Below, in pieces: positions 40,743 to 50,801 of a stretch of DNA of 64,000 nucleotides (its first letter is position 1; each line of letters opens with the position of its first letter). Below the pieces are notes generated by a model. That model ran no database searches. It saw only the letters and a list, made by a program, of their open reading frames with translations, and was not told the DNA's origin. The stretch comes from Thermoplasmata archaeon (GTDB taxonomy: Archaea; Thermoplasmatota; Thermoplasmata; Lutacidiplasmatales; UBA184). The stretch spans positions 243,300 through 307,299 of the forward strand of contig JAKIWL010000003.1 of the NCBI GenBank assembly GCA_022750055.1. Direction: 5' to 3'. The position numbers and the translations under genes are program-made.

Positions 40743-41975
40743 CTAGGCGGGCCCGAGCGGCGGCCGCAGGACGTGGGCCTCGAGACGGCGACCCCGCCCC
40801 GGTGCGGGTGCCCCGGGGGGCCAGAGAGCGAATGCATTCGCTCCGCCGAGGCTCGCGATCGCGCTCGACCCCCGGAAGGTGGGCGTCGCGCGGGCCCCCC
40901 GAACCTTCAACGGGATGACGGTCGCGAACCCGGACGTCGGGAGTTCGACCGGGCCGGTCAGGCGAACCGGGGTGTCCCGCCATCCGTCCCCGGGCAAGTG
41001 GGCGAGCCGCCGTAGGAGCGGTAGAAGGAGCCAGAACCCGTTCGAAAGACAGGAGGTCGGATGGCCCGGCATGCCGATGACGACCACCCCGCCGGATCGG
41101 ACCGCGAGGGTCGGCTTGCCGGGGCGGATGGCGATCCCGTGGAAGCGAAGTCGGCCCAGTTTCGGGAAGACCTCCGGAAGGAAGTCTCGCTCCCCGACCG
41201 AACTCCCACCGGTGACGAGGACAAGATCGCTCGCGCGGATCGCCCGACGGATCGCGGACTCGATCTGGCGAGGGTCGTCGCGAACCGGGGTCGTCGTCCG
41301 GGCGACCCCGCCACTCGCCTCGATCAGGGCCGAGAGGGTCGCGTTGTTCGATTCGTAGATCGCACCCCGTCGGAGTCGTCGCCCAGGAATGACGAGCTCG
41401 TTGCCGTTCGGAACGATCGTGACGACCGGCCGCGCCCAGACCTCGACATCCGGCCACCCCGTGATCGACAGGGCGCCGAGGTCGGCGGGCGCGAGGACCG
41501 CCCCGCGATCGACGATCACCGACCCGCGTTGGAGGTCCTCCCCCGCGCGGGCGATGTGGTCCCCTCGGGGGACCGGGGCGTGGACTCGGATGGCCCGTTC
41601 CTCCTCCGTCACGTCTTCGAACAGGACCACGGCGTCGGCGCCCCGCGGCAGGGCGCCGCCCGTCGCGATAGCGACCGCCTGGTTCGCGCCCACCGATCCA
41701 CGGAAGTCCCCTTCGGCGAAGACCTCCCCGACCACCGACAACCGGAGGGGAGCGACCCGCCCGGCGCCTCGGGTCGACCGGGACCGCAGGGCATACCCGT
41801 CCCAGGTCGCCCGGTCGAACGGGGGCACGGCCGAGCGGGCCCGGTACTCGCGCGCCGCGACGCGGCCGACCGCATGGGCCACGGGAACCCGTTCCCGCCG
41901 GCCAACGGGCCGAACGTCGCGCTCCAGCCGTCGAAGGGCCTCCCCCCAAGGGAGGAGCCGGCGGAACGGACGCAT
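40743..41975 (-). CDS. moeA: Molybdopterin molybdotransferase MoeA, 410 aa
   Basis: Domains follow the MoeA order. The N-terminus (RRLLPWGEALRRLERDV) is followed by VPPFDRATWDGYALRS (usual PxxDxSAMDGYA), GEVFAEGDF, GANQAVAIATGGALPRGADAVVLFEDV, GNELVIPGRRLRRGAIYESNN, the molybdopterin-binding DLVLVTGGSSVGERDFLPEV, and GKPTLAVRSGGVVVIGMPGHPTSC. It inserts molybdate into adenylylated molybdopterin. The ATG at 41975 is two bases after the stop of the PfkB-family gene, and moaA follows, so the three probably form an operon. The track's 579-aa version extends into the sugar-kinase gene. Confidence 0.95.
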   Translation of the reverse strand: MRPFRRLLPWGEALRRLERDVRPVGRRERVPVAHAVGRVAAREYRARSAVPPFDRATWDGYALRSRSTRGAGRVAPLRLSVVGEVFAEGDFRGSVGANQAVAIATGGALPRGADAVVLFEDVTEEERAIRVHAPVPRGDHIARAGEDLQRGSVIVDRGAVLAPADLGALSITGWPDVEVWARPVVTIVPNGNELVIPGRRLRRGAIYESNNATLSALIEASGGVARTTTPVRDDPRQIESAIRRAIRASDLVLVTGGSSVGERDFLPEVFPKLGRLRFHGIAIRPGKPTLAVRSGGVVVIGMPGHPTSCLSNGFWLLLPLLRRLAHLPGDGWRDTPVRLTGPVELPTSGFATVIPLKVRGARATPTFRGSSAIASLGGANAFALWPPGAPAPGRGRRLEAHVLRPPLGPA

Positions 41976-41977
41976 CT

Positions 41978-42901
41978 TCAACGACGACGACTCCTCGGCG
42001 GGTTCGGAGCGACAACGGGGCGCCCGGTACCGCCCAGCCAGGCCCGAGCGGCTCGGACCCCCGCGGTCAGGCACCCTCGGAGCGGTTGTCCGGAAAACCA
42101 ACCCGCATAGAAGCCGCCCCGGAAGGCGTCGCCGGCTCCGGTGACATGCCGGGGTCGGAGCGATCGACCGGCCCGGACCGTGTGAGATCCCGTTCGGGTC
42201 AGCGCCGTGACCCCGCGAGCACCGAGGGTGATCACGACGATCGGAACCCGCCCCAGCAGTTCTTCCGGGCGAAGCAGGCCGAGCCGGGAGCACACCGCCT
42301 GGATCTCGGCGGCATTCCCGAAGAGGATCTCCGACCCCTCGACCAGGGTCTGAAGCTCGCGACGCCCCCAGCGATAGTGAACTTCCTGGGCGGGGTCGGC
42401 CGAGACGGGCCGACCGAGTCGGCGCGCCTCCGCGAGGACCTTGAGCTGGTAGGGGGGATCCCCCGTCGTCAGGTGGACCCACCGACTCCTGGCGATCAAG
42501 CGTGTAGGAAGGGGTGCCTTCGATCCGTCCGCCATCGCCCCCTGGTCGATGACGGTCATCTGGGCCCCTCGCCCGTCCTCGAGGATCAGGCAGGAGGGGG
42601 TCCGGGTACCGGCGACCCTCGTCAGACCCGAGCGGCTGACGTGCGCGGCCAAGAGCTCGGCGCGGAACCTCGCTGGAAAATCGTCACCGACGAGGCTCGC
42701 GAGCCCAACCCGTACCCCGTAGCGCGCCGCCGAGATCGCGATGGTTGCAGCCGTCCCCCCGAGCGACTCGTGCGAGCTCAGCACCGGGACGGTCCGGTCC
42801 CGGCCCGGGAGTTGGGCGACGTCGAGGAACCGGTCGATGTTCGTGTGACCGACGACCAATAGGTCAAGCCCCAAGGACCGCTCACCCGCGCCGTAGGGCA
42901 T
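41978..42901 (-). CDS. PfkB-family carbohydrate/nucleoside kinase, 307 aa
   Basis: From the ATG at 42901 (MPYGAGERSLGLDLLVVGHTN): LGGTAATIAISAARYGVRVGLASLVGDDF is the substrate-side motif and PRHVTGAGDAFRGGFYAGW carries the GAGD anion hole with catalytic Asp. Ribokinase-family members phosphorylate sugars or nucleosides, and the substrate is not determinable here. It ends two bases before the moeA start; a role near cofactor synthesis is possible but may be only positional. Upstream residues in the track (MTESRGSSLWPG and following) are not protein-like and lie over the divergent promoter. Confidence 0.88.
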   Translation of the reverse strand: MPYGAGERSLGLDLLVVGHTNIDRFLDVAQLPGRDRTVPVLSSHESLGGTAATIAISAARYGVRVGLASLVGDDFPARFRAELLAAHVSRSGLTRVAGTRTPSCLILEDGRGAQMTVIDQGAMADGSKAPLPTRLIARSRWVHLTTGDPPYQLKVLAEARRLGRPVSADPAQEVHYRWGRRELQTLVEGSEILFGNAAEIQAVCSRLGLLRPEELLGRVPIVVITLGARGVTALTRTGSHTVRAGRSLRPRHVTGAGDAFRGGFYAGWFSGQPLRGCLTAGVRAARAWLGGTGRPVVAPNPPRSRRR

Positions 42902-43014
42902 GCCGTCGGGGGACGGTCTTGATGGGATATCGGCTTCGCCCCTGGTTCGGCTCCCCCTCGGATTCGGGGTCGAGCGCCCGGGCCACAGGGACGACCCTCT
43001 CGACTCGGTCAACC

Positions 43015-43024
43015 CTTACATACG
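43015..43024 (+). promoter_or_regulatory. TATA box for the amidohydrolase-glyS operon
   Basis: CTTACATACG lies 28-37 nt upstream of the GTG at 43052. Confidence 0.5.
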
Positions 43025-43051
43025 CCGCTCGGTCCTCTCAGGACCACGGCC

Positions 43052-44143
43052 GTGATCGTCGAAGGGGCCATCGTCGACGCCGACGGCCCCCGCGCCGCTT
43101 ACGTCCGATTCCAGGGCGAGCGAGTCGCCGAGGTCGGCAAGATCGGAACTGACTCCACCCACGGGTCTGAACGTCGGATCCGAGGGATCGTGATCCCCCC
43201 ACCCGTGAACGGCCACATCCACCTCGGTGACGCCGTTTCGACTCGGGAACCCCCGACCGGTCCTCTCGAGCGACTCGTCAAACCACCGGATGGCTGGAAG
43301 TTCACCCTACTCCGCTCGGCCACCGCGTCGGCCAAGCGACGGGCCATCGCCGCCGCCGTCGCTCGGATGGGGCGAGAAGGGATCGCCGCCGCGATTGATT
43401 TCCGGGAGGAGGGAGAGGAGGGGCTGCGCCTGCTCCGACGCGCCACCCGAGGATCGCGGGTACGGATCGTCGCGCTGGGTCGCCCGCTCGAGCGTCCGAT
43501 CCTCCCCGAGGAGGTCGAACGCGTCCTCGAACTGTCCGACGGCATCGGGTTGAGCTCCGCGCGCGAAGAAAGTCACGGCGACCGGGCCCGGATCGGCACG
43601 GCTTGCAAGAAGGCTCGAAAACTGTTCGGGATGCACGCGAGCGAGAACGTCCGGGAGGACCCCGACGTCTACCTCGACCCGCGTCCGGACCTCCTCGTGC
43701 ACTTGACGGAAGCGACCGATGCCGACCTCGAACAGGTGGCTCGCGCCGGGGTCACCGTCGCGGTCTGCCCCCGTTCGAACGCTCTGTTCGGCCGGCGCCC
43801 GAGGCTTTCGGCCCTCGAGCGGATCGGGGTGCCGACGGTGCTCGGAACGGACAACGTGATGTTCCACGCGCCGTCGATCTGGCGGGAGCTCGAGTTCGCG
43901 TACGTCTCCAACCGGCTCGCCGGGGAGCGGGTCTCTCCGGAGTTTCTCGTTCGGGCCGCCTGCGTGACGCCGTGGAATCTGCTCGGGGAGCCGGAGCAGG
44001 CGCGGGTCCAGGCCGATGGGCCGTCGCGACCAATCGTCGTGCGCTTGCCTCCGGACGATCCCGCCTATCAGCTCGTGGGTCGGGCGACCGAACATCTTAT
44101 CGTGCGGCCGGCGAGCGCGAAGGGAGGGAAGGGACCGGGATGA
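43052..44143 (+). CDS. Amidohydrolase-superfamily enzyme (deaminase-like), 363 aa
   Basis: TIM-barrel metal-hydrolase motifs are in order: VIPPPVNGHIHLGDAV (HxH), FGMHASENV (third His), HLTEATDADLEQVARAG (fourth His), and VLGTDNVMFHAPSIW with the catalytic Asp. VAVCPRSNALFGRRPRL resembles SAH/5'-methylthioadenosine and related aminohydrolases (CPxSN). The N-terminal strand set (MIVEGAIVDADGP) is the usual small beta domain. The substrate is unknown; deamination of a nucleoside or cyclic amide is likely. The start is GTG at 43052 with a TATA element upstream. Its stop overlaps the glyS start by ATGA. Confidence 0.85.
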   Translation: MIVEGAIVDADGPRAAYVRFQGERVAEVGKIGTDSTHGSERRIRGIVIPPPVNGHIHLGDAVSTREPPTGPLERLVKPPDGWKFTLLRSATASAKRRAIAAAVARMGREGIAAAIDFREEGEEGLRLLRRATRGSRVRIVALGRPLERPILPEEVERVLELSDGIGLSSAREESHGDRARIGTACKKARKLFGMHASENVREDPDVYLDPRPDLLVHLTEATDADLEQVARAGVTVAVCPRSNALFGRRPRLSALERIGVPTVLGTDNVMFHAPSIWRELEFAYVSNRLAGERVSPEFLVRAACVTPWNLLGEPEQARVQADGPSRPIVVRLPPDDPAYQLVGRATEHLIVRPASAKGGKGPG

Positions 44144-45645
44144 AATCGGAGGAGCTCTTCGCGCTGCTCCGTCGCCGCGGCTACCTGTGGCCGTCGGCGG
44201 AGCCCTACGGAGGCCTCCAAGGGTTCTACGACTACGGTCCGCTCGGCACGGCCCTCAAGCGCCAGGTCGAGGAGGCTTGGGCGACCTGGTTCCTCGGGCT
44301 CTCACCGGATTACCATCGGATCGAGCCGGCGGAGGTCCTGCCGGAGGCGGTCGTCAGGGCCTCGGGACATCTTGAGAACTTCACCGACCCGGAGGTGCGG
44401 TGCGGCCAGTGCGGGAACGCGTTCCGGGCGGAGACGGTACTGGAGAGCGTCCGGCCGCAGGGCCTGGATGGGGTCCCGCCCGCCGAGATCGCGGAGATCC
44501 TGGCCAGTTCCGGGGCCCGGTGCCCGAGATGTGGCTCCAAGTCCCTGTCGGTACCGCGCCCGTTCAACCTGATGTTCGGTCTCGACCTCGGTGCCGAAGG
44601 CAAGGAGCGCGGCTACCTGCGGCCCGAGACCGCCCAATCGAGCTTCCTTTCGTTCGACCGGATGCTCGACGTCGGCCGAAAGGCGATGCCCCTCGGGATC
44701 GCGGTCGTCGGGCGGGCCTACCGAAACGAGATCGCCCCTCGACAGGTCTTGTTCCGGATGCGGGCCTTCACGCAGGCCGAGCTCCAGGTCTTCTTCGACC
44801 CCTCCGGGTTCCCGGTCGACTTTGCGTCCGTGTCCCAGTCGACGATACCCGTCCTGCGGGTCGCCGATCGGGACCGCGGAGAGGGTTCGCCCTCGAGCGT
44901 GCCCGCGTCCGACCTCGTGGGTGCCGGGGGCCTCCCGGAGTTCTACGTCTACCACCTCGCCCAGACCCTGCGGTTCTATCGGGAGTCGCTGGGGTATCCG
45001 GAGTCCGTCCTCCGCTTCTACGAGAAGTCCGACTCAGAGCGGGCGTTCTACAACCGGATCCAGTTCGACGTCGAGGTGCGACTGGATTCGCTCGGGGGAT
45101 ATCGCGAGGTGGGGGCGGTGCACTACCGCGGGGACTACGACCTGACGCGCCACGGCGAGGGATCGCGGCACGACCCGAAGGTCCTCCTGCCGTCCGGCGT
45201 GCGCGCCGTGCCTCACGTCCTCGAGATCACCTTCGGCGTGGACCGGAATCTTTGGGCGCTCGCCGACCTAGGGCTCGCGAACGCCGACGACCGCGTACTT
45301 TGGCGCATCCCCTCTCACCTCGCCCCGGTGACCGTCGGAGTCTTCCCGCTTCTCCCGAAGGAGCACGGGGCCGCCGCGCTCGGCGTCTATGAGCGTCTCC
45401 TCTCGGAAGGACTGCGGGCGAGATACGATGCCGCCGGAACGATCGGCAAGCGGTATGCTCGGATGGACGAGGCCGGAACCCCGTTCTGCGTCACCGTCGA
45501 CGGCGAAAGCCTCCTCAACGGGGCGGTTCGGACCGTCACCCTGAGGGACCGGGACTCCAGGGCCCAAGAACGCGTCGAGCTGGATCGTCTGATCGAGACA
45601 GTGCGCGCAGCGATCCGGTTTCCCCGACCCCGTCGCGCCGGCTAG
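44140..45645 (+). CDS. glyS: Glycyl-tRNA synthetase, archaeal/eukaryotic type, 501 aa
   Basis: From the ATG at 44140: [30 protein letters not shown] is the class II entry. Zinc-type pairs CGQCGNAF and CPRCGSKS are in the insertion. [15 protein letters not shown], motif 2 [29 protein letters not shown], and the C-terminal anticodon-binding domain [11 protein letters not shown] and [22 protein letters not shown] follow. The alpha2-type enzyme charges tRNA-Gly. At 501 residues it is shorter than many archaeal homologues, apparently from reduced insertions. It overlaps the amidohydrolase stop (ATGA) and converges with pstB, overlapping by 4 nt. Confidence 0.96.
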   Translation: MKSEELFALLRRRGYLWPSAEPYGGLQGFYDYGPLGTALKRQVEEAWATWFLGLSPDYHRIEPAEVLPEAVVRASGHLENFTDPEVRCGQCGNAFRAETVLESVRPQGLDGVPPAEIAEILASSGARCPRCGSKSLSVPRPFNLMFGLDLGAEGKERGYLRPETAQSSFLSFDRMLDVGRKAMPLGIAVVGRAYRNEIAPRQVLFRMRAFTQAELQVFFDPSGFPVDFASVSQSTIPVLRVADRDRGEGSPSSVPASDLVGAGGLPEFYVYHLAQTLRFYRESLGYPESVLRFYEKSDSERAFYNRIQFDVEVRLDSLGGYREVGAVHYRGDYDLTRHGEGSRHDPKVLLPSGVRAVPHVLEITFGVDRNLWALADLGLANADDRVLWRIPSHLAPVTVGVFPLLPKEHGAAALGVYERLLSEGLRARYDAAGTIGKRYARMDEAGTPFCVTVDGESLLNGAVRTVTLRDRDSRAQERVELDRLIETVRAAIRFPRPRRAG

Positions 45646-46394
45646 CCGAACCGGCCCTGGACGTAGTTCTCGGTCAACGCCTCTTTCGGATGGTCGAACA
45701 CGGCCGAAGTCCGGTCGAACTCGACCACCTTGCCGAGGTAGAAGAACGCGGTGCGGTCGGAGACCCGACGGGCCTGGGGGAGGTTATGCGTCACGATGAC
45801 GATCGTGTAGCGCTCCTTGAGCTCGGCGATGAGCCGCTCCACCTTCGCGGTCGCGATCGGGTCGAGCGCGGAGCAGGGTTCGTCCATGAGCAGCACCTCC
45901 GGTTCGACCGCGATCGCTCGGGCGATGCACAGGCGTTGCTGCTGACCCCCGGAGAGGCTCGTGCCCAAGGCATCGACGTCGTCGCGCACCTCCTCCCAGA
46001 GCCCGGCCCGCACGAGACTCGCCCAGACCGCCCGGTCGAGGTCCTCGCGCCGGTGGAGACCGAGGAGTCGGGGCCCGGCGGCGACGTTCTCGTAGATCGA
46101 CATGTGCGAGAACGGGGTCGGCTTCTGGAAGACCATGCCGATCCGGGCGCGCACCTCGGTCGCCTCCAGCCGACGGACGTCCGTGCCGTCGAGAAGGACG
46201 CGCCCGTCGACCCGGGCGCCGGGGAGCTCGTCGTGGAGGCGGTTCAGACACCGCAGGAAGGTGGTCTTGCCGCATCCCGAGGGGCCAATGACGGCCGTCA
46301 CGCCGCTTTCGGGCAGGTCGAGGGTGAGGTCGTAGAGCACCTGTTGGCGACCGTACCAGGCGTTGAGCCCGTCCACGTTCAGCTTGCCGCTCAT
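45642..46394 (-). CDS. pstB: Phosphate ABC transporter ATP-binding protein PstB, 250 aa
   Basis: Walker [18 protein letters not shown], signature [17 protein letters not shown], Walker [14 protein letters not shown], and the switch His in [13 protein letters not shown]. The Pst-type N-terminus [20 protein letters not shown] supports the ATG at 46394 rather than the track start 11 codons earlier. It powers the high-affinity phosphate importer. It is last in pstS-pstCA-pstB, starting four bases after the permease stop. No phoU follows; the next gene is the convergent glyS. Confidence 0.96.
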   Translation of the reverse strand: MSGKLNVDGLNAWYGRQQVLYDLTLDLPESGVTAVIGPSGCGKTTFLRCLNRLHDELPGARVDGRVLLDGTDVRRLEATEVRARIGMVFQKPTPFSHMSIYENVAAGPRLLGLHRREDLDRAVWASLVRAGLWEEVRDDVDALGTSLSGGQQQRLCIARAIAVEPEVLLMDEPCSALDPIATAKVERLIAELKERYTIVIVTHNLPQARRVSDRTAFFYLGKVVEFDRTSAVFDHPKEALTENYVQGRFG

Positions 46395-46398
46395 GAGA

Positions 46399-48429
46399 TC
46401 ACGCCTCCGGGTCGGGGCGAGTGGCACCGCGCGCCATCAGGCGGGCGGCGACGCTCACTCCGAGCATCAACACGAGTAGAACGAGCGCGGCCCCCCATGC
46501 ATCCGCCTGCCAATTCGAGTAGGACGATTGAGATCCCTGCTCGAAGATCACCAAGGTCAGGGAGGAGACCGGGTGGTTCAGACCCGCGAACCAATACGGG
46601 CTTCCGAACGCGGTCAAGACCACGGCCGCCGTCTCGCCTCCGGCGCGGGCGACCGCGAGGAAGATCCCCGTGATGAGGCCGTAGCGGGCCGAGGGGAGGA
46701 CCACCCGGATGGTGGCGCGGTGACGGGGGAACCCGAGCGCGAGGGCCGCCTCCCGAGCGGCCTGCGGCACGGCCTTCAGGGCCTCTTCGGTCGCACGGGT
46801 CACGATCGGGACCATCAGTACGCCGAGCGCGAGCGCTCCCGCGAGGGCGGTGTTGTCGAGCGCCGGCGCCCCCTGTAACAGGACAACGACGACGAACAGG
46901 CCGATCAGCACCGAGGGGATCCCGACGAGAAGGTCGGCCGCGAGCCGGACGATCGAGGTCCCTCGGCCTCGACCGTACTCGGAAAGGTACACCCCGGCGA
47001 GGATTCCAACCGGCACGGCGACGAGGGATGCCAGTCCGACGAGCAGAAGCGTTCCCTGGATCGCCGGGCCGATCCCCCCGATCGGGCAGGAGGCCTGAGC
47101 GATTGCCGGGCAGGCGGCAGGAAGCTCGCTCGTGTAGAAGGAGGGGTGCACGGCCGCGACACCCCCGAAGGAGATGGCCGTGCCGAGCACGCTGACGAGG
47201 GGCAGGAGAGCCAACGTCGTGGCGGCCCCGGTGAGCGCGACCGCGGCGATCCCCCTCGCCCGCCGCACGATGCGACGATGCCCCGGGCGGGTTCGTGGGT
47301 GAGGGCGCCGTCCCGGAGCCGCCGGAGCACCGGGCCCGGGGTCGGGCGGAAGACCTCCTGATCCGAACTCGCGCAAGATCCGGGTCGCTCGCCCGGACCG
47401 GTCGGAACCGAAACGGGGACGGCTCGCTTCGGCCCAGCGAACGATACCTCGCGCGGCGAGCTGCACGAGCACCGTGACGACCAGCAGAAGGAGGCCCAGC
47501 TCGACGAGAGCGCTCCGCTCCGGCGGGAGCCCCGAATTGAGGTCGTTAAGGATCTCGCCGGCGATGGTCTGGCCCTGGGCGAAGAGGGATGTGGGCAACG
47601 CGTAGACGTTCCCGATCAGGCCCACCACGATGACCGCCTCCCCGGCGGCTCGCCCGAACCCGAGTAGGATGCCGGCGACGATCCCAGAGCGAGCGGGTCG
47701 CAGGACGGAGAGCCATGCCGCTTCCGAGCGGGTCGCGCCCAACGAGAGCGCCGCCTCGCGCTGGCTCCTCGGCACGGCCCCGAGCGCCGACCGGCTGATC
47801 GCGGAGATTGTCGGAAGCACCATGATCGCCAGGACGACACTGGCGCTCAGGACGTCGAATCCGGTCGGTGGTCGGGCGAACGGCCCCGCTCCGCCCGTCC
47901 AGCGGGCGAGCACGGGCTCGACGCTGTGTCCGACGAAGGGTGCGACGACCAAGATGGCCCAGAACCCCCAGACCACCGAGGGAACCGCCGCCGAGAGGTC
48001 GACCAGCGCGGCGATCGGTTCCCGAAGTCGGCGGGGGACGAATTCCGTCAAGAAGATCGCGACACCGATGGCGACCGGGACGGCAAAGAGAAGTGCGAGG
48101 CCGCTCGTCGCGATCGTCCCAGAGATCGCCGGGAGAGCGCCGTAGACGTTGTGCACCGGGTCCCAGGTCTGACCCACTAGGAAAGCCGGCCCGGTTCTGG
48201 CGGAGGAGCCACCGGACGCCTCCAAGAGGACCAGCACGACCGCGCCGAGGAGGGCGACGACCCCCGCTGCGGTCGCGATCGCGAGGCCATGGAACGCCCG
48301 ACCGATCCGGTTCAGTCCTACGAGCCGCAGCCTCCGGTCGGACTGACGCCCCGCCGGGGTCGGTGGCCGGCCCGCCGGGTCGTACGGCGGGGCCTCAGTG
48401 CAATCCGCAGGAGACTGTGTTGCCGTCAA
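46399..48429 (-). CDS. Fused PstC-PstA phosphate permease, 676 aa
   Basis: Two complete permease halves are encoded in one frame. The PstC half (to about residue 335) has [19 protein letters not shown] and the coupling loop [21 protein letters not shown]. The PstA half (from about residue 385) has [23 protein letters not shown] and the loop [22 protein letters not shown] Pro/Arg-rich linker of about 45 residues ([20 protein letters not shown]) joins them. Normally these are separate genes forming a heterodimer. No stop or start lies between the halves, so this is a real fusion unless sequence error removed one. It overlaps the pstS end by 35 nt and is followed by pstB. Confidence 0.92.
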   Translation of the reverse strand: MTATQSPADCTEAPPYDPAGRPPTPAGRQSDRRLRLVGLNRIGRAFHGLAIATAAGVVALLGAVVLVLLEASGGSSARTGPAFLVGQTWDPVHNVYGALPAISGTIATSGLALLFAVPVAIGVAIFLTEFVPRRLREPIAALVDLSAAVPSVVWGFWAILVVAPFVGHSVEPVLARWTGGAGPFARPPTGFDVLSASVVLAIMVLPTISAISRSALGAVPRSQREAALSLGATRSEAAWLSVLRPARSGIVAGILLGFGRAAGEAVIVVGLIGNVYALPTSLFAQGQTIAGEILNDLNSGLPPERSALVELGLLLLVVTVLVQLAARGIVRWAEASRPRFGSDRSGRATRILREFGSGGLPPDPGPGAPAAPGRRPHPRTRPGHRRIVRRARGIAAVALTGAATTLALLPLVSVLGTAISFGGVAAVHPSFYTSELPAACPAIAQASCPIGGIGPAIQGTLLLVGLASLVAVPVGILAGVYLSEYGRGRGTSIVRLAADLLVGIPSVLIGLFVVVVLLQGAPALDNTALAGALALGVLMVPIVTRATEEALKAVPQAAREAALALGFPRHRATIRVVLPSARYGLITGIFLAVARAGGETAAVVLTAFGSPYWFAGLNHPVSSLTLVIFEQGSQSSYSNWQADAWGAALVLLVLMLGVSVAARLMARGATRPDPEA

Positions 48430-49618
48430 ACGTGATGGTCCCGATGGCGGCCTCGTCGAGCGCTACGAGGTTGGAGGGGAGGGTCGCGTAGTCCAGGCCG
48501 CCGGAGAGGGCCTGCCCCGCCTGGAGGACCCAATGGAGCCATTGTTGGATCGCGTCGGTCCTGGCGAGACTCGAATGGAGGCCCAGTTCGGCAGTCTGGA
48601 ACGTGAGAAAGTACGACAGCGTCGCGAGCGGGTAGTCGCCTGGCGCCGGCGAGTTCACCATGCTGATGTTCGACCAGGATCCGGAGGCGGAGGGGAAGGT
48701 CGTGTTCCTCGACCGGTCCGCGATCGCCGAGGCGGTGTCTAACGCAGTCGGCAACACGAAGTTCTGGGCCGGGTTCTCCATCCTCGCGTACTGTAGCCCC
48801 GGCGTGCCCAGCACATCGGTGAGGTCGGCGTATCCGACCGAGTACGGGGTCGCCGCGACGTACTGCACCACCTTGGAGTTGCCCTGCTCCGCGTGCTGCT
48901 CGGGAGACGACGGCCAGCTCGGCTGGAGACCCGTTCCGGGTCCCTCCTTCCACGTCGAGCTGTCCTCCGATAGATAGTCCGTCAACACATAGGTCGTACC
49001 GGCCGCATCGGAACGGTGTACCGTGATGATCGTTTGAGAGGGGAGCACGACCCCGGGATTCAGGGAACGGATCGCCGAGTCGTCCCATCGGGCGACGGTC
49101 CCGAGGTAGACGTTGGCGAGAACATCGCCGCTAAGCTCGAGCGGAGCGACGACCCCCGGCAGATGGTACACGATCGCCAGCGCACCCCCGGTCACAGGGA
49201 GCGTGAGCACGGTCCCTGGCATGCCTTTGTATTCGCTCGCGGAAAGAGGTTCGTCCGTCGCCGCGAAATCCACGGCGCGCGCCGAGAGGCTCGAAATGGC
49301 GGCACCGGCTCCTGCCGGATTGTAGTTGACCGCGTCCGAGCCGTTCGCGCGGAATGCGCCTTCCCATTCGCTCATGAGCGGGAGGAGGAGGCTCGCTCCC
49401 TCTCCATCGAGCGTCACGCCGCTCGAACAGTTGCTCGGCGGGTAGGAGAACCATCCGAGGGGCAACCCCGCCCCGATGACGGCCACGATGACGGCCAGCG
49501 CGCCGATCATCGCCCACCGTAACGAACGGTCCCTGTCTCGATGTCGGAAGGGGGGCATCGGACCCAGGTCGTCGGGTGGCCGACGCACCGCGGGATCGTC
49601 GCCCGCGCGACCCGTCAT
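48395..49618 (-). CDS. pstS: Phosphate-binding protein PstS, membrane-anchored, 407 aa
   Basis: From the ATG at 49618, a single N-terminal membrane segment (RWAMIGALAVIVAVIGAGLPLGW) tethers the substrate-binding domain. Phosphate-binding motifs are LDGEGASLLLPLMSEW, NYNPAGAGAAISSLSARAVDFAATDEPLS and TVHRSDAAGTTYVLTDYL. The PstS-typical C-terminal TALDTASAIAD and PLATLSYFL follow. It captures phosphate outside the cell for the Pst permease. It is first in the operon. The promoter region at 49.62-49.78 kb is directly bordered by an insertion sequence, which might influence expression. Confidence 0.93.
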   Translation of the reverse strand: MTGRAGDDPAVRRPPDDLGPMPPFRHRDRDRSLRWAMIGALAVIVAVIGAGLPLGWFSYPPSNCSSGVTLDGEGASLLLPLMSEWEGAFRANGSDAVNYNPAGAGAAISSLSARAVDFAATDEPLSASEYKGMPGTVLTLPVTGGALAIVYHLPGVVAPLELSGDVLANVYLGTVARWDDSAIRSLNPGVVLPSQTIITVHRSDAAGTTYVLTDYLSEDSSTWKEGPGTGLQPSWPSSPEQHAEQGNSKVVQYVAATPYSVGYADLTDVLGTPGLQYARMENPAQNFVLPTALDTASAIADRSRNTTFPSASGSWSNISMVNSPAPGDYPLATLSYFLTFQTAELGLHSSLARTDAIQQWLHWVLQAGQALSGGLDYATLPSNLVALDEAAIGTITFDGNTVSCGLH

Positions 49619-49766
49619 GACCGCCCCCCCGCCGGGCGACCGAATGGAGGGCACCCGCCGCTGGATGCGAGTCGACCGAAACGAGGTCCCAGCCCGTGAC
49701 GGCTCCCGACCCCGTGCCGCCCATGGGTCCCGTGCGGTCTCATCGAGGGAACTAGACCGGAGGGCC

Positions 49767-49775
49767 GCTTAAACG
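49767..49775 (-). promoter_or_regulatory. Candidate TATA box for the pst operon
   Basis: Minus-strand CGTTTAAGC is the only AT-rich block upstream of pstS and would place the start of transcription near 49745, with a leader of about 125 nt. It lies ten bases from the left terminal repeat of the IS element. Confidence 0.35.
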
Positions 49776-50765
49776 TTAAGGACTGGTCCAATAATAACCA
49801 GCTGTATTCGGACGCGAAGCCGAGCGGGTGCGGATCTCGTCCGCGGTCGCGGTCCAGATGAACGGGCCTTGGGATCCATCGAGGGTGCCAAAATACCGCT
49901 TTACCGCCCCGTGAAGACGCGCGGCGCTCTCCGGGGTGGCCGGCCGTATCCGTTTCCTCGTGAACTCCCGAAGCAGGCGGTCGATCAAATTCGGGGGCGA
50001 TCGTCCGGAGGGGAGCAGGTGGAGGTAGAACCGCGGGTGCCCGACGAGCCAACGACGGACGGACGGCGCGGAGGCGGTGAGGCGGCTGTCCACGAGGAGA
50101 TGAACGTCCAGCAGCTTCGGGGTCTCCCGGTCGACGGCCTGAAGGAAGGTTCGAAACTCGAGCGCCGGGTCCCTTGGGGGAGATCCGCTGGCGGTACGGG
50201 CCGGTCGAACCGGGGCCGGCTCCCGGGTCCGTTCATCCACCGAGAAGGCCATCGCGCGTTCGGGCGGATTGAGGTAGAGGCCGACGAAATCGCTGACCTT
50301 GTCCGCGAACACGGGTGTGGGGGCGGGTCCGACCGGGGGTCCCGGTGCCGACCGCGAGATCCGGTGAGCCTTCCAGACTCGCAGGACCGTTGTCTTGCTT
50401 ACGCCGAATGACTTCGCCAACCGACGCGCAGACCACTGCGCGGCAGCGTCGGAGGAGCGGCCGTGGCTCGCTCGAACGATGAGTTGGATCGTGGAGGTGG
50501 GAATGAACGGCGGTCGGCCGGGTCTTGGGGCGTCCTTCTCAATGCCCGGGATCCGCTGCATCAAGAACCGCTTCCGCCAGACCCCGACGGTCCCGGAACT
50601 GGACCGGAGTTCCTTCGCGATCAGACGATTTTCTAGCCCGTCGGCGGCCATCAGGACGACGCGGGCCCGGAATGCGATCCGACTCGGGGTCGCGTGAGCG
50701 CGGACGAGGCTTACCAGGCGACGACGCTCCTGCCCCACTAGATGGACCGCCGGGGCGCGCCGCAT
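49776..50765 (-). CDS. IS630-family transposase, 329 aa
   Basis: An N-terminal HTH region (IAFRARVVLMAADGLENRLIAKELRSS) and a second HTH (WSARRLAKSFGVSKTTVLRVWK) precede a reduced DDE domain: AMAFSVDERT (first Asp), LLDVHLLVDSRL (second Asp, usual DN), and SPPNLIDRLLREFTRKRIRP, where the usual Glu of NQVE is Asp. RRWLVGHPRFYLHLLPS is the IS630 signature. I use the ATG at 50765, about 25 nt from a TTAATTAA element; the track uses a GTG at 50789. The region around VDERTREPAPV is shortened, so activity is uncertain. The stop codon lies outside the inner terminal repeat. Confidence 0.85.
   Translation of the reverse strand: MRRAPAVHLVGQERRRLVSLVRAHATPSRIAFRARVVLMAADGLENRLIAKELRSSSGTVGVWRKRFLMQRIPGIEKDAPRPGRPPFIPTSTIQLIVRASHGRSSDAAAQWSARRLAKSFGVSKTTVLRVWKAHRISRSAPGPPVGPAPTPVFADKVSDFVGLYLNPPERAMAFSVDERTREPAPVRPARTASGSPPRDPALEFRTFLQAVDRETPKLLDVHLLVDSRLTASAPSVRRWLVGHPRFYLHLLPSGRSPPNLIDRLLREFTRKRIRPATPESAARLHGAVKRYFGTLDGSQGPFIWTATADEIRTRSASRPNTAGYYWTSP
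49785..49795 (+). repeat. IS terminal inverted repeat, left
   Basis: GGTCCAATAAT, an exact inverted match of 50802-50812. It overlaps the last codons of the transposase gene. Confidence 0.75.
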
Positions 50766-50789
50766 CAGGAAGGGTAAGCCCGCGGGCAC

Positions 50790-50797
50790 TTAATTAA
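50790..50797 (-). promoter_or_regulatory. TATA box for the transposase
   Basis: TTAATTAA lies 25-32 nt upstream of the ATG at 50765 and just inside the right terminal repeat. Confidence 0.5.
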
Positions 50798-50801
50798 CTT
50801 G

